A stretch of 64,000 nucleotides of DNA, taken from NCBI RefSeq assembly GCF_002943465.1, contig NZ_PTQY01000001.1, positions 1,054,001 through 1,118,000 on the forward strand, read 5' to 3'. The position numbers and the translations under genes are program-made. The DNA is from Rhodoferax sp. TS-BS-61-7 (lineage in GTDB: Bacteria > Pseudomonadota > Gammaproteobacteria > Burkholderiales > Burkholderiaceae_C). Positions 35,047 through 43,333 of this stretch are shown here, one piece after another. Positions within the stretch are counted from its first letter, which is position 1; each line of letters begins with the position of its first letter. The notes under the pieces are model-generated. The model ran no database searches and was not told the DNA's origin. It saw only the letters and a program-made list of their open reading frames with translations.

Positions 35047-35081
35047 TTTGTACACAATGTTTTTACAGCATTGTGTACAAA
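35047..35081. promoter_or_regulatory. Perfect 13-bp inverted repeat, probable GntR operator
   Basis: TTTGTACACAATG (35047-35059) and CATTGTGTACAAA (35069-35081) are exact inverted copies around a 9-bp spacer, 30 bp upstream of the ATPase start. Each half holds TTGTACACAA-like near-symmetry, so two regulator dimers could bind. The operon encodes its own FCD-type GntR regulator, which is the most likely ligand of the site. Confidence 0.7.
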
Positions 35082-35175
35082 ATGCACCGGGTTTGTGCAG
35101 TGCAGCACCCCAAAGGCGCAAACCGGTGCGCGCGGCTTTGGTGCGGCAACCTTGCGGTTGCCTGGTGTTTAGGTG

Positions 35176-35230
35176 TCAAATCAGCTGCTAGCGCTTATGG
35201 ATATTGCGCGAGCAGCTATCTATTTGATAG
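35176..35230 (+). repeat. Dispersed GCGCAAGCAGCT repeat, copy 4
   Basis: TCAAATCAGCTGCTAGCG, CTTATGGATAT, TGCGCGAGCAGCTATC, ending with a CTATC-TATTT-GATAG hairpin. It lies between the divergent transporter operon promoter and the 3' end of the DUF2892 gene. Confidence 0.75.
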
Positions 35231-35233
35231 TGG

Positions 35234-35425
35234 TTAGCTTTTCATCTTGCAGGTGCTGAACCCGAAGATGGCATAAGGCGGGCACCAGCCCATCAGGCCG
35301 GTAGCCAGGGGCACGGCACCCAGCCAGCCCCACCAGCCCACGGTGCCCGTGGCCGCCAGGCCGACTAGAACGGCGCCAGCGGCTATGCGGATGATGCGGT
35401 CAACGCCGCCAACGTTTGCTTGCAT
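35234..35425 (-). CDS. DUF2892 (YgaP-like) small membrane protein
   Basis: A 63-residue protein of two helices (about 10-28 and 30-50: IIRIAAGAVLVGLAATGTVG and GAVPLATGLMGW), ending CPPYAIFGFSTCKMKS. This is the DUF2892 membrane domain, elsewhere fused to rhodanese in YgaP. It is downstream of a Crp/Fnr gene, with a CRP-like palindrome 57 bp before its start. A remnant of a second copy is at 36612-36664. Role unknown. Confidence 0.88.
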   Translation of the reverse strand: MQANVGGVDRIIRIAAGAVLVGLAATGTVGWWGWLGAVPLATGLMGWCPPYAIFGFSTCKMKS

Positions 35426-35480
35426 GGAATCACTCCTTGGTTGTGTTGGAGTGATTGGACGCCTGCCTGGCGCCTTTGTC

Positions 35481-35496
35481 TGTGACTTAAGTCACC
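35481..35496. promoter_or_regulatory. CRP/FNR-type operator palindrome
   Basis: TGTGA-CTTAAG-TCACC is nine of ten for the CRP-class half-sites TGTGA-N6-TCACA, with a perfect 14-bp core palindrome (35482-35495). It overlaps the stop of the Crp/Fnr gene and lies upstream of the DUF2892 start, so the regulator probably controls that gene. Confidence 0.65.
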
Positions 35497-36166
35497 CAGT
35501 GGTGTGGGCCGCGGTGGATGCTTGCCCACCCGCTACGGCACGCAGCGCCTGGCTGTTGAGGATGTGGATATGCTCCCGCCCCAGCGTCAGCCAGCCCGCG
35601 TGCTCAAACCGGCGCAACAGGCGTGTCACTATCTCGCGCACCGTGCCCAGCTCATCGGCCAGCGTCTGGTGCGAGAGGTGCAAGTCTTGCCCTCGCCCCA
35701 GTAGCGCCGCCGCCAGCCGCTGGTCCAGCTTCTGGAAGGCCACCGCATCCACCAGACTGGTCAGCTCCGCCATGCGCTCGGCAAACAGGCCCAGCACCAG
35801 CTTGCGAAACGCAGGAACCCCCAGCCACTCCTCAAACAGCGTGGGCGTAATCATCAGCAGCGTGCTGGCCTGGGCGCTCACCCCTTGCGCACCCAGTGGC
35901 AGTCCGCGAAACAGGCTGGCACTGCTGACCAGGCACAGCTCACCGGGCCGCACCCGGTACAGCTCCAAACTGCGCCCATCCTCCGCATGGCAGGCCACCC
36001 GCACCTCCCCCGCCAGCACCAGCGGAAACCCCTGGCACGGTGCGCCCTGTGCAAACAACTGTGTACCTGCGGGAACGGAAACCGCCGGAGCCTGCGCCTG
36101 CAGCGCCGCCAGGTCTGGGGCCAGGGGTTCCAGGTCGGGGTAGAGGCTAAGCAGGTGGGTAAGCAT
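35492..36166 (-). CDS. Crp/Fnr family transcriptional regulator
   Basis: A 224-residue regulator. Cyclic-nucleotide-like barrel residues 15-130 (LFAQGAPCQGFPLVLAGEVRVA and GELCLVSSASLFRGLPLG), C-terminal winged helix with LSHQTLADELGTVREIVTRLLRRFE near residue 175. Two cysteines (in APCQG and ELCLV) sit in the sensor domain, so redox sensing is possible. It is upstream of the DUF2892 gene, same strand. Confidence 0.9.
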   Translation of the reverse strand: MLTHLLSLYPDLEPLAPDLAALQAQAPAVSVPAGTQLFAQGAPCQGFPLVLAGEVRVACHAEDGRSLELYRVRPGELCLVSSASLFRGLPLGAQGVSAQASTLLMITPTLFEEWLGVPAFRKLVLGLFAERMAELTSLVDAVAFQKLDQRLAAALLGRGQDLHLSHQTLADELGTVREIVTRLLRRFEHAGWLTLGREHIHILNSQALRAVAGGQASTAAHTTG

Positions 36167-36177
36167 AGTTAGGCATC

Positions 36178-36231
36178 ATATCGGCCCCCAGCGCCCGTGG
36201 AATATGCGCAAGCAGCTACTGTTTTAATAGC
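36178..36231 (+). repeat. Dispersed GCGCAAGCAGCT repeat, copy 5
   Basis: Contains the CCAGCGCCCGTGGAATA stretch, TGCGCAAGCAGCTA and a GCTACT/AATAGC hairpin, and lies before the phosphatase-like gene. The 15 bases before it (GCATAGTTAGGCAT) resemble those before copy 6. Confidence 0.7.
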
Positions 36232-36294
36232 GCGTTGCGCACGCCCGAAAAGGGTTTGGGGCCTAAAATGTTTGCACTCTCTGTGCAACGTCCC

Positions 36295-36615
36295 ATGAAC
36301 CTTCTTTTTGTCTGCAGCCGCAACCAGTGGCGCAGCCCCACCGCCGAACAGGTCTGGCGCAAGCACCCGGGCCTGTCGGTGCGCTCCGGTGGCACCAGCC
36401 GCATCGCCCGCCACCCGGTGTCTGAGGCCGACATCCTGTGGGCGGATGTGGTGTGTGTGATGGAGGACAAACACGCCTCCCAGCTCAAGGCCAACTTTCG
36501 CGATCTACTGCAGGGCAAGGCCCTGCACGTGCTGGATATTCCGGACGACTACCGTTACATGGACCCGGTATTGGTGGAGCTGGTGCGCGAGGGCGTGGCC
36601 CCCCTGCTTCTCTAG
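36295..36615 (+). CDS. Small protein-tyrosine-phosphatase-like protein
   Basis: A 106-residue protein beginning MNLLFVCSRNQWRSPTAEQVW. The phosphate loop C-x5-R-S (CSRNQWRS, residues 7-14) is intact; the general-acid aspartate could be in DIPDDYRYMDPVLV near residue 83. The short form of about 105-115 residues is known as a predicted tyrosine phosphatase group, different from the 150-residue LMW-PTP. ATG 36295 is used because the fold starts there. It lies next to a DUF2892 remnant. Confidence 0.85.
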   Translation: MNLLFVCSRNQWRSPTAEQVWRKHPGLSVRSGGTSRIARHPVSEADILWADVVCVMEDKHASQLKANFRDLLQGKALHVLDIPDDYRYMDPVLVELVREGVAPLLL

Positions 36616-36664
36616 TTCCGCATCTTTGAGGTGCTGAACCCGAAGATCGCATAGGGCGGGCACC
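36612..36664 (-). pseudogene. 3' remnant of a second DUF2892 gene
   Basis: On the minus strand these bases encode CPPYAIFGFSTSKMRN and a stop, nearly identical to the C terminus of the intact DUF2892 protein at 35234 (CPPYAIFGFSTCKMKS). Nothing of the rest of the gene is present. The stop codon overlaps the stop of the phosphatase gene on the other strand. Confidence 0.7.
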
Positions 36665-36671
36665 ACGCGGA

Positions 36672-37061
36672 TCACTGGCCCCAGAAAGCATCCTCTTGCG
36701 CTTGGTCGCTGGAGAACAGCTTGACTTCAACGATCTTGCCGCCCTCGATGCGGATCAAATCCACACCCGCTTGCTCCATCGTGAGGCCATTGGCCTCACC
36801 CGCAAATTCGATGGTGATGGCGACCCAGTCGCCATTGGCCATGTAGTGGTCGGCCCGGGTGATGGCGAACGTGCCTTTGGATACTTCCACCATCGCGCCC
36901 AGCATCGGGCCTACAGCCGCCATGCCGCGGTGTGTGCCGGAAAACCGGTTCTTGCCTGGCTGGTGCCAGATGACGTCGGGCGAAATGAGGCTGCCCAGGG
37001 TGGCTTGGTCGTTGGTTTGCACGGCCTTGATGTAAGCCTTGGCGATGTCGATGGTGTTCAT
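36672..37061 (-). CDS. NTF2-like (SnoaL) domain protein
   Basis: A 129-residue protein starting MNTIDIAKAYIKAVQTNDQATLGSLISPDVIWHQPG. This is the cone-shaped NTF2 fold of small ligand-binding or ketosteroid-isomerase-like proteins. Start ATG 37061; the longer open frame upstream is not supported. It is divergent from an AraC regulator which may control it. Catalytic residues were not assigned. Confidence 0.85.
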   Translation of the reverse strand: MNTIDIAKAYIKAVQTNDQATLGSLISPDVIWHQPGKNRFSGTHRGMAAVGPMLGAMVEVSKGTFAITRADHYMANGDWVAITIEFAGEANGLTMEQAGVDLIRIEGGKIVEVKLFSSDQAQEDAFWGQ

Positions 37062-37211
37062 GGTGTGTTCCTGTGTTGATTCGGGTATGGTGATTGTTGG
37101 ACAATCAAGACCCATAAGCACGGTACATACGGTTCTATTGCTGATACATATTGGACTTTCGACCAAGCCTCGTGCAAGACCAGCAAAGTGACACAGCCTG
37201 CGTCAGGAGGG

Positions 37212-38093
37212 ATGAACGTGACGATGGAGATTCAGCGCCTGGGTTACCAACCGCAAGCGCCCTACCGGCTCGACCTGGAGGTTTTTTCGGTGGCCGACCT
37301 GAGGCTTCGGGCCAAGGAAGAATTGCGCCAAACCCATCGGTACGAGTTCCACACGGTGGTGTGCGTCACGCAGGGCACCTGCACGCAAATAGTGGACTTC
37401 CAATCGATCGTCTGTGCGCCGGGGTCGCTGCTGGTGGTGCGGGCAGGCCAGGCCCACAACTACGGCGCAGATGCAGATTGGGACGGCTGGAACCTGCTGT
37501 TCCGCCCGGAATTTGTCTTGCCGGTGTCAACAACTTCGCACGATCTCAAGCTCGCGCTGGATTTGGAACGACTGCCTGAACACATGGTCCTTAGTGACCC
37601 AGAGCTGCGCAAGGCAACGGACTTGTTTCAGCAGATGCACGAAGACACGATGATGGATGCGCCGCAGGAAGACGTGCACAGATTGCTGCGCCACCAGCTC
37701 CACACGCTGTTGACGCGCTTGAGCATTTTGCAAGGCAGACACCAAACGCAGGAGCCGCTGGTGTCGCCCGCATCGCAACGTTTCCAGCGTTTTCAGCAAC
37801 TGGTGGACAAGCGCTTCGCGCAATGGCACCAGGTGGCCGACTACGCCAGCCAACTCGGCTACACCGAAAAGAGCCTGGCGCGTGCAGTGGCCGCGGCAGC
37901 GGGCACAACAGTCAAAGCCTTCATCGCAGCGCGTATCAATCTGGAGGCGAAGCGCCTGCTCGTGCATTTGGACATGCCCGTCGCCACGATCGCCGAGAAA
38001 CTAGGTTTCGACGAGCCCACCAACTTCAGCAAGTTCTTCAAGCGTGAAGTCGGCTGTACCCCGGCAGAATTTCGAAAGCGACAAAGGGGTTAA
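37212..38093 (+). CDS. AraC family transcriptional regulator
   Basis: A 293-residue regulator from ATG 37212, preceded by GGAGG. The N-terminal cupin-like effector domain (about 10-110, with TQIVDFQSIVCAPGSLLVVRAGQAHNYG) is followed by a C-terminal HTH pair (about 190-290, VADYASQLGYTEKSLARAVAAAAG and VATIAEKLGFDEPTNFSKFFKREVG). It is divergent from the NTF2-like gene; the 150-bp gap should hold both promoters. Confidence 0.9.
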   Translation: MNVTMEIQRLGYQPQAPYRLDLEVFSVADLRLRAKEELRQTHRYEFHTVVCVTQGTCTQIVDFQSIVCAPGSLLVVRAGQAHNYGADADWDGWNLLFRPEFVLPVSTTSHDLKLALDLERLPEHMVLSDPELRKATDLFQQMHEDTMMDAPQEDVHRLLRHQLHTLLTRLSILQGRHQTQEPLVSPASQRFQRFQQLVDKRFAQWHQVADYASQLGYTEKSLARAVAAAAGTTVKAFIAARINLEAKRLLVHLDMPVATIAEKLGFDEPTNFSKFFKREVGCTPAEFRKRQRG

Positions 38094-38156
38094 AGCCAGC
38101 ACAGGGGTACCGGGGTGGGTAGTGACTGAACGATGGAATGTGCATAGTTATGCATG

Positions 38157-38210
38157 ATATTGGCCTCTAGGCCTCATGAAATATGCGCAAGTAGCTATTG
38201 TTTTGATAGT
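38157..38210 (+). repeat. Dispersed GCGCAAGCAGCT repeat, copy 6, overlapping transglycosylase 3' end
   Basis: TTGGCCTCTAGGCC, CATGAAATA, TGCGCAAGTAGCTA, then CTATTG-TTTTGATAG. On the opposite strand its last part provides the final codons LSKQ and the stop of the transglycosylase gene. The 17 bases before it resemble those of copy 5. Confidence 0.75.
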
Positions 38211-39490
38211 CCAGCGAGGCGGCTGGTGGTGCGCTCGGGTGGCCCCATAACTGCCAGATCGGCCAGCAGCTGGTTGCGTTCTGTCCGGCGCAGCGGCCGC
38301 AAGCCAGCCGCCACCCACTGCGCGCGTTCGAGGTTGATGCTGCCGCGCGCCTTCCAGCGCTGGGCTTCCAGAGCGGGGTTATGCAGCATCGCGGCCAGCC
38401 AAACGGCTTGGGCAGCGGTGAGCTGGTCGGCACGTTTGCCAAAGTAGGTGTGGGCTGCGGCCTGGGCGCCGCACACGGTGGCCCCCCAGGGTGCGTGGCT
38501 GAGGTAGAGCTGCAGAATGCGGGCCTTGCCCAATGTCTGCTCCATCTCCACCGCATAAAGCAGTTCGCGCAGCTTGCGCACCGGCGAGCGTTCGCCGCCC
38601 GTGACCAGCAGCTTGGCCACCTGCTGCGATAGCGTACTGGCGCCGCGCAAGGTGGCGTCCTCTGCCTGGTTGCTGCGCAGGGCCTTGTTCATCTCCATCA
38701 GGTCGTAGCCCGGGTGTTCATAAAAGCGTTGGTCCTCGGCGGCCAGCACAGCGCGGGCCAGCACGCTGTCGGCGCGCAGCGTCGTCTTCGCCATGGCCAC
38801 GGGCAGGCCCTGGCTGCATTGGCTTTGCGCCTGCGCCCAGGCTTCGGTGCCCAGGCCCTGCACGGCCATGCCTTCCAGGCGCGGCTGCACCGTCAGTGCT
38901 TTGCCGGGCAACTCCAGCTTGGCCTTCAGCGAAAACGTGCCGTCGATCTGCGCGGTGGCGACTTCGGGGATGGCGTTGGCAAACAGCGCGTAGCCAGCGG
39001 CCACCGGGGTGCTGGGTACATCGATGTGCAAGGTGATGCCAGCGGGGCGCAGCGCGCCATGCCAGGTGGCGGTGACGGCACCGCTCTGCAGCGTGCCGCG
39101 CAGCTCGGTGGCGTTGCGGCGCACGGTCATGCGCACGTCTTGCAGGCGCAGTGGCTCACCGCCCCAGCTGCTGCTGCGCAGCGTGCAGGGTTGGCAGTGC
39201 AGGCTGAGTTGCTGGGTGATGTCATCCCACGCCAGGTGCACATCGCCCAGGCGCGTAGGCAGGGTGCGGCCGTGCAGCTGCTTGGCAATCCAGGGCGTGC
39301 TGCCCCACTGCACGAGCGCGGCCACGCCCACGTCCATCTTCAGCGGGCCCACGCGCAGCGTGGTGGCCCAGTCCCCCGGCGCCGGGCGCACGATGGCCTG
39401 CGCCGCAAACAACAAGGCACTCAGGCCCAGCATGGCCAGCACCGCAGCAATAACCAAAACCCGGGCCGTAGCCCACAGCAGTTTGCGCAC
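38195..39490 (-). CDS. Transglycosylase (GT51) protein of exosortase island
   Basis: A 431-residue protein, membrane-anchored by an N-terminal helix (about residues 5-30). Residues 30-220 are a domain I do not recognise. The C-terminal 210 residues carry GT51 motifs: AAEDQRFYEHPGYD (near residue 250), GASTLSQQVAKLLV (near 283), and a third region with LQLYLSHAPWGATVCGAQAAAHTYFGKRADQLTAAQAVWLAAMLHNP (near 340). GT51 enzymes polymerise lipid II into glycan. It is longer than MtgA (about 240). The GTG at 39490 has AAGGA eight bases before it; a TTG at 39514 is the next possible start. It is last in the exosortase group. Confidence 0.85.
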   Translation of the reverse strand: MRKLLWATARVLVIAAVLAMLGLSALLFAAQAIVRPAPGDWATTLRVGPLKMDVGVAALVQWGSTPWIAKQLHGRTLPTRLGDVHLAWDDITQQLSLHCQPCTLRSSSWGGEPLRLQDVRMTVRRNATELRGTLQSGAVTATWHGALRPAGITLHIDVPSTPVAAGYALFANAIPEVATAQIDGTFSLKAKLELPGKALTVQPRLEGMAVQGLGTEAWAQAQSQCSQGLPVAMAKTTLRADSVLARAVLAAEDQRFYEHPGYDLMEMNKALRSNQAEDATLRGASTLSQQVAKLLVTGGERSPVRKLRELLYAVEMEQTLGKARILQLYLSHAPWGATVCGAQAAAHTYFGKRADQLTAAQAVWLAAMLHNPALEAQRWKARGSINLERAQWVAAGLRPLRRTERNQLLADLAVMGPPERTTSRLAGLSKQ

Positions 39491-39529
39491 AACATCATCC
39501 TTGCAAGAACACAACAGGCTTCAACAGGC

Positions 39530-40081
39530 TTAGAGCGGGGTGGCCACGGTGATGGCCTTCCACGGCCCCGTGGACTGGCCTGCGGCAGACGCCCAATACC
39601 AGGCGGACGTATCGGTAAAGCCCTGCCCTTGCGCGTCTTCAATGCGTTCGCACACGCGCACGGCGCGGCCACCGCGTTCGGCGATAAAGCAGCGCCAGCG
39701 GGTCTTGTCTGCTTGCTCTTCCAGCTGCTCGTTGCGAATGCGGTAACCCAGGCCGCGGTAGCAGTCGGTGGCTGGGTGCAGCATGCGCGTGGGGCGGTCC
39801 ACCGTGCGCAGCACCAGTACCTGGCGGCCATCGGTCAGGCGCGCCAGCGTGCCCGGAAAGTGTTTGGCAAAGCGCAGTTCCACTTCGCTGAGCGCCAACG
39901 GGCGCAGCGGCGCGCCTTGCCATTCGGTGAGTAACTCCACATGTGGTGTGTCCGGGTCGCGCATGACAACCTGCCCTGTGAGTGCCTGGGCAATGCCCCA
40001 CAGCGCGCACAGCGGCAGCACAAGTGTCCACAGCGTCTTGTGCAACACGCGGTTCAGAAACCGGTTTTCCAGAAAGCTCAT
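39530..40081 (-). CDS. EpsI-like exosortase-associated protein
   Basis: A 183-residue membrane-anchored protein (helix at about 15-38). The rest is a periplasmic domain with HPATDCYRGLGYRI near residue 110, which resembles the HPPE-C(Y)xxxGY motif of EpsI proteins encoded with exosortases. It starts by ATGA overlap with the exosortase stop, so translation is coupled. Function in other systems is auxiliary and poorly known. Confidence 0.7.
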   Translation of the reverse strand: MSFLENRFLNRVLHKTLWTLVLPLCALWGIAQALTGQVVMRDPDTPHVELLTEWQGAPLRPLALSEVELRFAKHFPGTLARLTDGRQVLVLRTVDRPTRMLHPATDCYRGLGYRIRNEQLEEQADKTRWRCFIAERGGRAVRVCERIEDAQGQGFTDTSAWYWASAAGQSTGPWKAITVATPL

Positions 40082-40929
40082 GATGTCGCACGCTCCAATG
40101 TGCCTGTGCGGCCCATGGCCCAGGCAATGCCACCGCACACTGCGGCCAGCACCAGCAGGCCCACGGCGTCATGGCCCCAAGCGGGCAGCGGTGTGCCCGA
40201 TGCCTGGGCGCCCACCAGCACGGTGTTACGCAGCACATTGCCCAGCAGCACCAGCACACCCACCAGAGGCAGGCGCAGCAGGAAGCGCCGGTTGGTCTGG
40301 CCCGTAGCCAGCGCAATCACACAAGCGGTGAAGTACCCGAGCCACGCCATCTGCACACCCGAGCAGGGTGCGTCCACGATGATGAGTTGGCCGTTCACCA
40401 CCAGGCTGCTGCCCGTGCGCTCCACGGTGTGGGCCATGGACAGCAACCAGCGGCTGATTTCCGCCGTGACCACACGCAGTGGAAAGCCCGCATAAAACTG
40501 CAGAGAGGCCAGTAGCGGCAATGAGAGCACGGACAGACCCAGCACCGGTGCAGTGGCTACGCGGGCAGGCAAAAAGGCAATGAGCCCTGCAGCCACCGAC
40601 AGCAGGCCGACGAGCGCCACCACCAAGTCCGGCAACTGCTGGTGCAAGGCCGTGGTGAGTACGGCACCGGTGAGCGCTATCGCCTGAAAACCGAGGCGCG
40701 GTGCGGCGCGCAGGTGTTTGCGGTGCTGCCACAGCAGCCCACCCAGGGCGGCCAGGGCCAGCAGCCCCAGCGGGTCGTCCGAGCCGTCCACCATGCGCTG
40801 GCCCATCCACCACCAGGTGGGCCACAGCGCCAAGGCCAGCAGGGTTAGCCAGCGCCACTCGGGTGCGGTGTCCAACGCGATGCCAAAGCGCACAAAGCGG
40901 GGCATGTGCAAAAGGCGGGGCAGTGCCAT
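40078..40929 (-). CDS. Exosortase (PEP-CTERM-type sorting transpeptidase)
   Basis: A 283-residue integral membrane protein with about eight helices. The catalytic Cys is in DAPCSGVQMAW near residue 182, the Arg in NVLRNTVLV near residue 232, and a following His in WGHDAVG near residue 250, the triad of the exosortase/archaeosortase family. It cleaves C-terminal PEP-type signals and attaches the product to the envelope. The only candidate substrate in the window is the VIT-vWA gene 15 bp upstream. It begins MALPRLLHMPRFVRFG. The pairing is unusual because classical exosortases serve many targets. Confidence 0.82.
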   Translation of the reverse strand: MALPRLLHMPRFVRFGIALDTAPEWRWLTLLALALWPTWWWMGQRMVDGSDDPLGLLALAALGGLLWQHRKHLRAAPRLGFQAIALTGAVLTTALHQQLPDLVVALVGLLSVAAGLIAFLPARVATAPVLGLSVLSLPLLASLQFYAGFPLRVVTAEISRWLLSMAHTVERTGSSLVVNGQLIIVDAPCSGVQMAWLGYFTACVIALATGQTNRRFLLRLPLVGVLVLLGNVLRNTVLVGAQASGTPLPAWGHDAVGLLVLAAVCGGIAWAMGRTGTLERATS

Positions 40930-40944
40930 GGCCGAATCTCCTGC

Positions 40945-43062
40945 TTAGCTGGTGTAGTGGTGTGCGCGGGTTTGTGCGCGGCGGCGGCGGTGCGCCAGCA
41001 TGGCCAGCACCGACAGCGTCACCAAGATCGCACCCCAAGTGGCAGGCTCCGGCGTGCTGGGCACCTCTGCACCCAGGGCCGAGTTCTCCACACCCTGTGG
41101 CAGCGGCGAAGGCTGGTTCACGCTGGTGCTATCCGCAGGTGCCTTGTTGCGTACCACCTGGTCCACGGCCAGGAAGCTGGTGTATTGCGTGAGCAGGCTG
41201 TATTTCAGGCCCAGGTCGGTGATGGCATCTTTGGCGGCGCTGCCGCCTTCCAGGGCTTCCTGGTCGCTGAGTGCGGCAATGCGGTGGCGGGCCCACAGAT
41301 GGCGCAGTGCGGCGGTATCCGTCGCGTTGCCGGCGTTGATAGGCATGCTGAAGTGCAGAGGGCCGCCGGCCGAGTTGCCGTCCACGATCAGCGTGCCCTT
41401 GGCCTCACCCTTCCATTTGCCAAACACGATGAGCGGGCGCTGTGCCAGCAGGTCGGGCAGCTGGCGGGGTTCCACGTCGTATACGTCCAGGCCTTCAAAG
41501 CGCACCTTCACATTGGTGAGCACGGGGGAGTCGATCATTTTGCGGAAGCGGGCGGCTTGTTCGGCGGCCTCGGCGGGTTTGGTGATGATGAAGGGTTCGC
41601 CCATGCCCGCACGGGCCAGGCCTTCCATGAGGTGGCGGTTCACGCTGGAGCCGATGCCGAACGAAAACACGTTGGCGCTGGAGAGGTTGTTGCGCACCAG
41701 CTCAAAGGCTTCGCGCTCCACGGTCACATAGCCGTCGGTCACCACCACCACGGTGCGTGAGGTGTCGGCGTTCTTGGGCTGGGCATAGACGCGCTTGAGC
41801 GCGGGGATCAGCTCGGTGCTGCCTCCGCCACCTTGTTGGTCGATGGTGCGGATGGCCTGGTCAATGTTGGCCTTGGTGGCGGGCACTGACGTAGGGTTCA
41901 AGAAGCTGTTGCTGCCCGAAAACAGCAGAACATTGAAGGTATCGCTGGGGCGCAGGGCGCCAATGAGTTCGCGCAACACGCCCTTGGCCGTGTCCAGCGG
42001 AAAGCCGTGCATGGAGCCCGAGATGTCCACGACAAAGATGTATTCGCGCGGCGTGATGGCCGTGGCGGCCGGGGCCTTGGGCGGCTCCACCATGGCCAGG
42101 AAGAAGTTCTCGTCCTGGCCCTTGTAGAGCATCACGCCCGTCTCGATCTTGTCGCCCGCCAGGCGGTAGTTCAGGATGAAGTCGCGGTTGTTGGTCGGCT
42201 CGGCCGTGGGGTTCAGGCCCACCACGGTGGCGCCGCCCTGCTCGGTGTAGCTGCTGATGGTGTGCGAGCTGGAGCGCACCTCTTTCACGCCAATGGGCGT
42301 GTTCAGCGTCACGTGGATATCAAACGCAGGCGCGGCCACGCTGGTGGGTGTGTTCTGGCCCTGGGGCAGCATGGGCTGGGCCACCCAGGTGGCGTTGGCC
42401 TGGCTGCTCTGCGGGCTGTTGTAGCGCGGTCCCACCACGGTGGGGAAGACGAACTGGTAATTGCCATCCGTGGGCAGCAGCAGTTCGGTGTAGCGGAGCT
42501 CCACTTTCACGTCGTCGCCGGGCATGATGTTGGCCACATTCATTTGGAACACATTGGGCAGGTGCTGCTCCAGCAGCGCGGCGGTCTTGCCTTCTTGCTT
42601 GGCCGCGTCGTATTCGATCTTGGCCTGCTGCTTCTCGCGGATCTTGGCGGTGATCAGGCGGTCCGCCAAGCGCACGTTCATGCCGTGCACTGCGGCGCGC
42701 GTGGAGCCGGGGAACACGTACTTGGCTTCGATGGCGCGCTGGCCTTCGTTCTTGTAGGTCTGCACCACGGTCACGTCGGCAATCACGCCGCTGACCTTCA
42801 CATTCACCTGGGTGGACTTGAGCGGCAACTGGTCCACACCAGGGTTGTCGCTCTTCACGAAGAAGTAGGGGCTCTCGGTTTTGAGACGAGGCGCCGCGTC
42901 GCGGTCTTGCGCGTGGGCCGGGGGGCTGATGGCCAGCGCTACAAAGCAGGCAGCAGACAGTGTGGTGGTGGCCAGCCAGAGCCAACGCGAAAGCGGGCCA
43001 GTGGTGCGCGCGGGCGGCTCAGTGGCGGCATCGGGGGCCGGGTGGGTAGCAACAAGTGCCAT
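40945..43062 (-). CDS. VIT-vWA domain protein with PEP-type C-terminal sorting signal
   Basis: A 705-residue exported protein. Residues 25-50 form the signal/anchor ending AHAQ. The VIT domain is around 65-190 (VDQLPLKSTQVNVKVSGVIADVTVVQTYKN, AIEAKYVFPGST). The vWA domain follows from about 335, with the MIDAS motif DISGSMHG. The last 35 residues are PSTPEPATWG, one hydrophobic helix and RRRRAQ, that is, a PEP-CTERM-like signal for exosortase cleavage. Related sortase-target VIT-vWA proteins exist in other proteobacteria. The exosortase gene lies 15 bp downstream. It is likely an envelope adhesion or sensing protein. Confidence 0.88.
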   Translation of the reverse strand: MALVATHPAPDAATEPPARTTGPLSRWLWLATTTLSAACFVALAISPPAHAQDRDAAPRLKTESPYFFVKSDNPGVDQLPLKSTQVNVKVSGVIADVTVVQTYKNEGQRAIEAKYVFPGSTRAAVHGMNVRLADRLITAKIREKQQAKIEYDAAKQEGKTAALLEQHLPNVFQMNVANIMPGDDVKVELRYTELLLPTDGNYQFVFPTVVGPRYNSPQSSQANATWVAQPMLPQGQNTPTSVAAPAFDIHVTLNTPIGVKEVRSSSHTISSYTEQGGATVVGLNPTAEPTNNRDFILNYRLAGDKIETGVMLYKGQDENFFLAMVEPPKAPAATAITPREYIFVVDISGSMHGFPLDTAKGVLRELIGALRPSDTFNVLLFSGSNSFLNPTSVPATKANIDQAIRTIDQQGGGGSTELIPALKRVYAQPKNADTSRTVVVVTDGYVTVEREAFELVRNNLSSANVFSFGIGSSVNRHLMEGLARAGMGEPFIITKPAEAAEQAARFRKMIDSPVLTNVKVRFEGLDVYDVEPRQLPDLLAQRPLIVFGKWKGEAKGTLIVDGNSAGGPLHFSMPINAGNATDTAALRHLWARHRIAALSDQEALEGGSAAKDAITDLGLKYSLLTQYTSFLAVDQVVRNKAPADSTSVNQPSPLPQGVENSALGAEVPSTPEPATWGAILVTLSVLAMLAHRRRRAQTRAHHYTS

Positions 43063-43333
43063 GGGACTTCTCCATTCGGCGTGCGGTATTGCACGGTGGA
43101 GAGAGCATCCCGCCGGGGGGAGAAGTCAGTTTGAAGCGGCTAGGGGCTTGTGTGAAGTCTGTGTGAAAACGGGGTGAAGGCTGCAATCGCGACTCAAGAG
43201 GTCATTAGTGGTGGTGTATAGCCGGGGGTCTATGTTGAGCTCATTGCTGACCCATCTGGAAAACTAAATCTGTCGAAAGCACGAGCTGAATTGTTTCGGT
43301 CATCCTGAATGCGCCAGCCTTTGGATGCCTCGT

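Noticed and set aside
43063-43333. Possible gene or promoter in the gap between the HEPN-like and VIT-vWA genes
   Set aside because: Only a short weak frame of 93 residues is present on the other strand, antisense in part to the HEPN-like gene; nothing else is visible.
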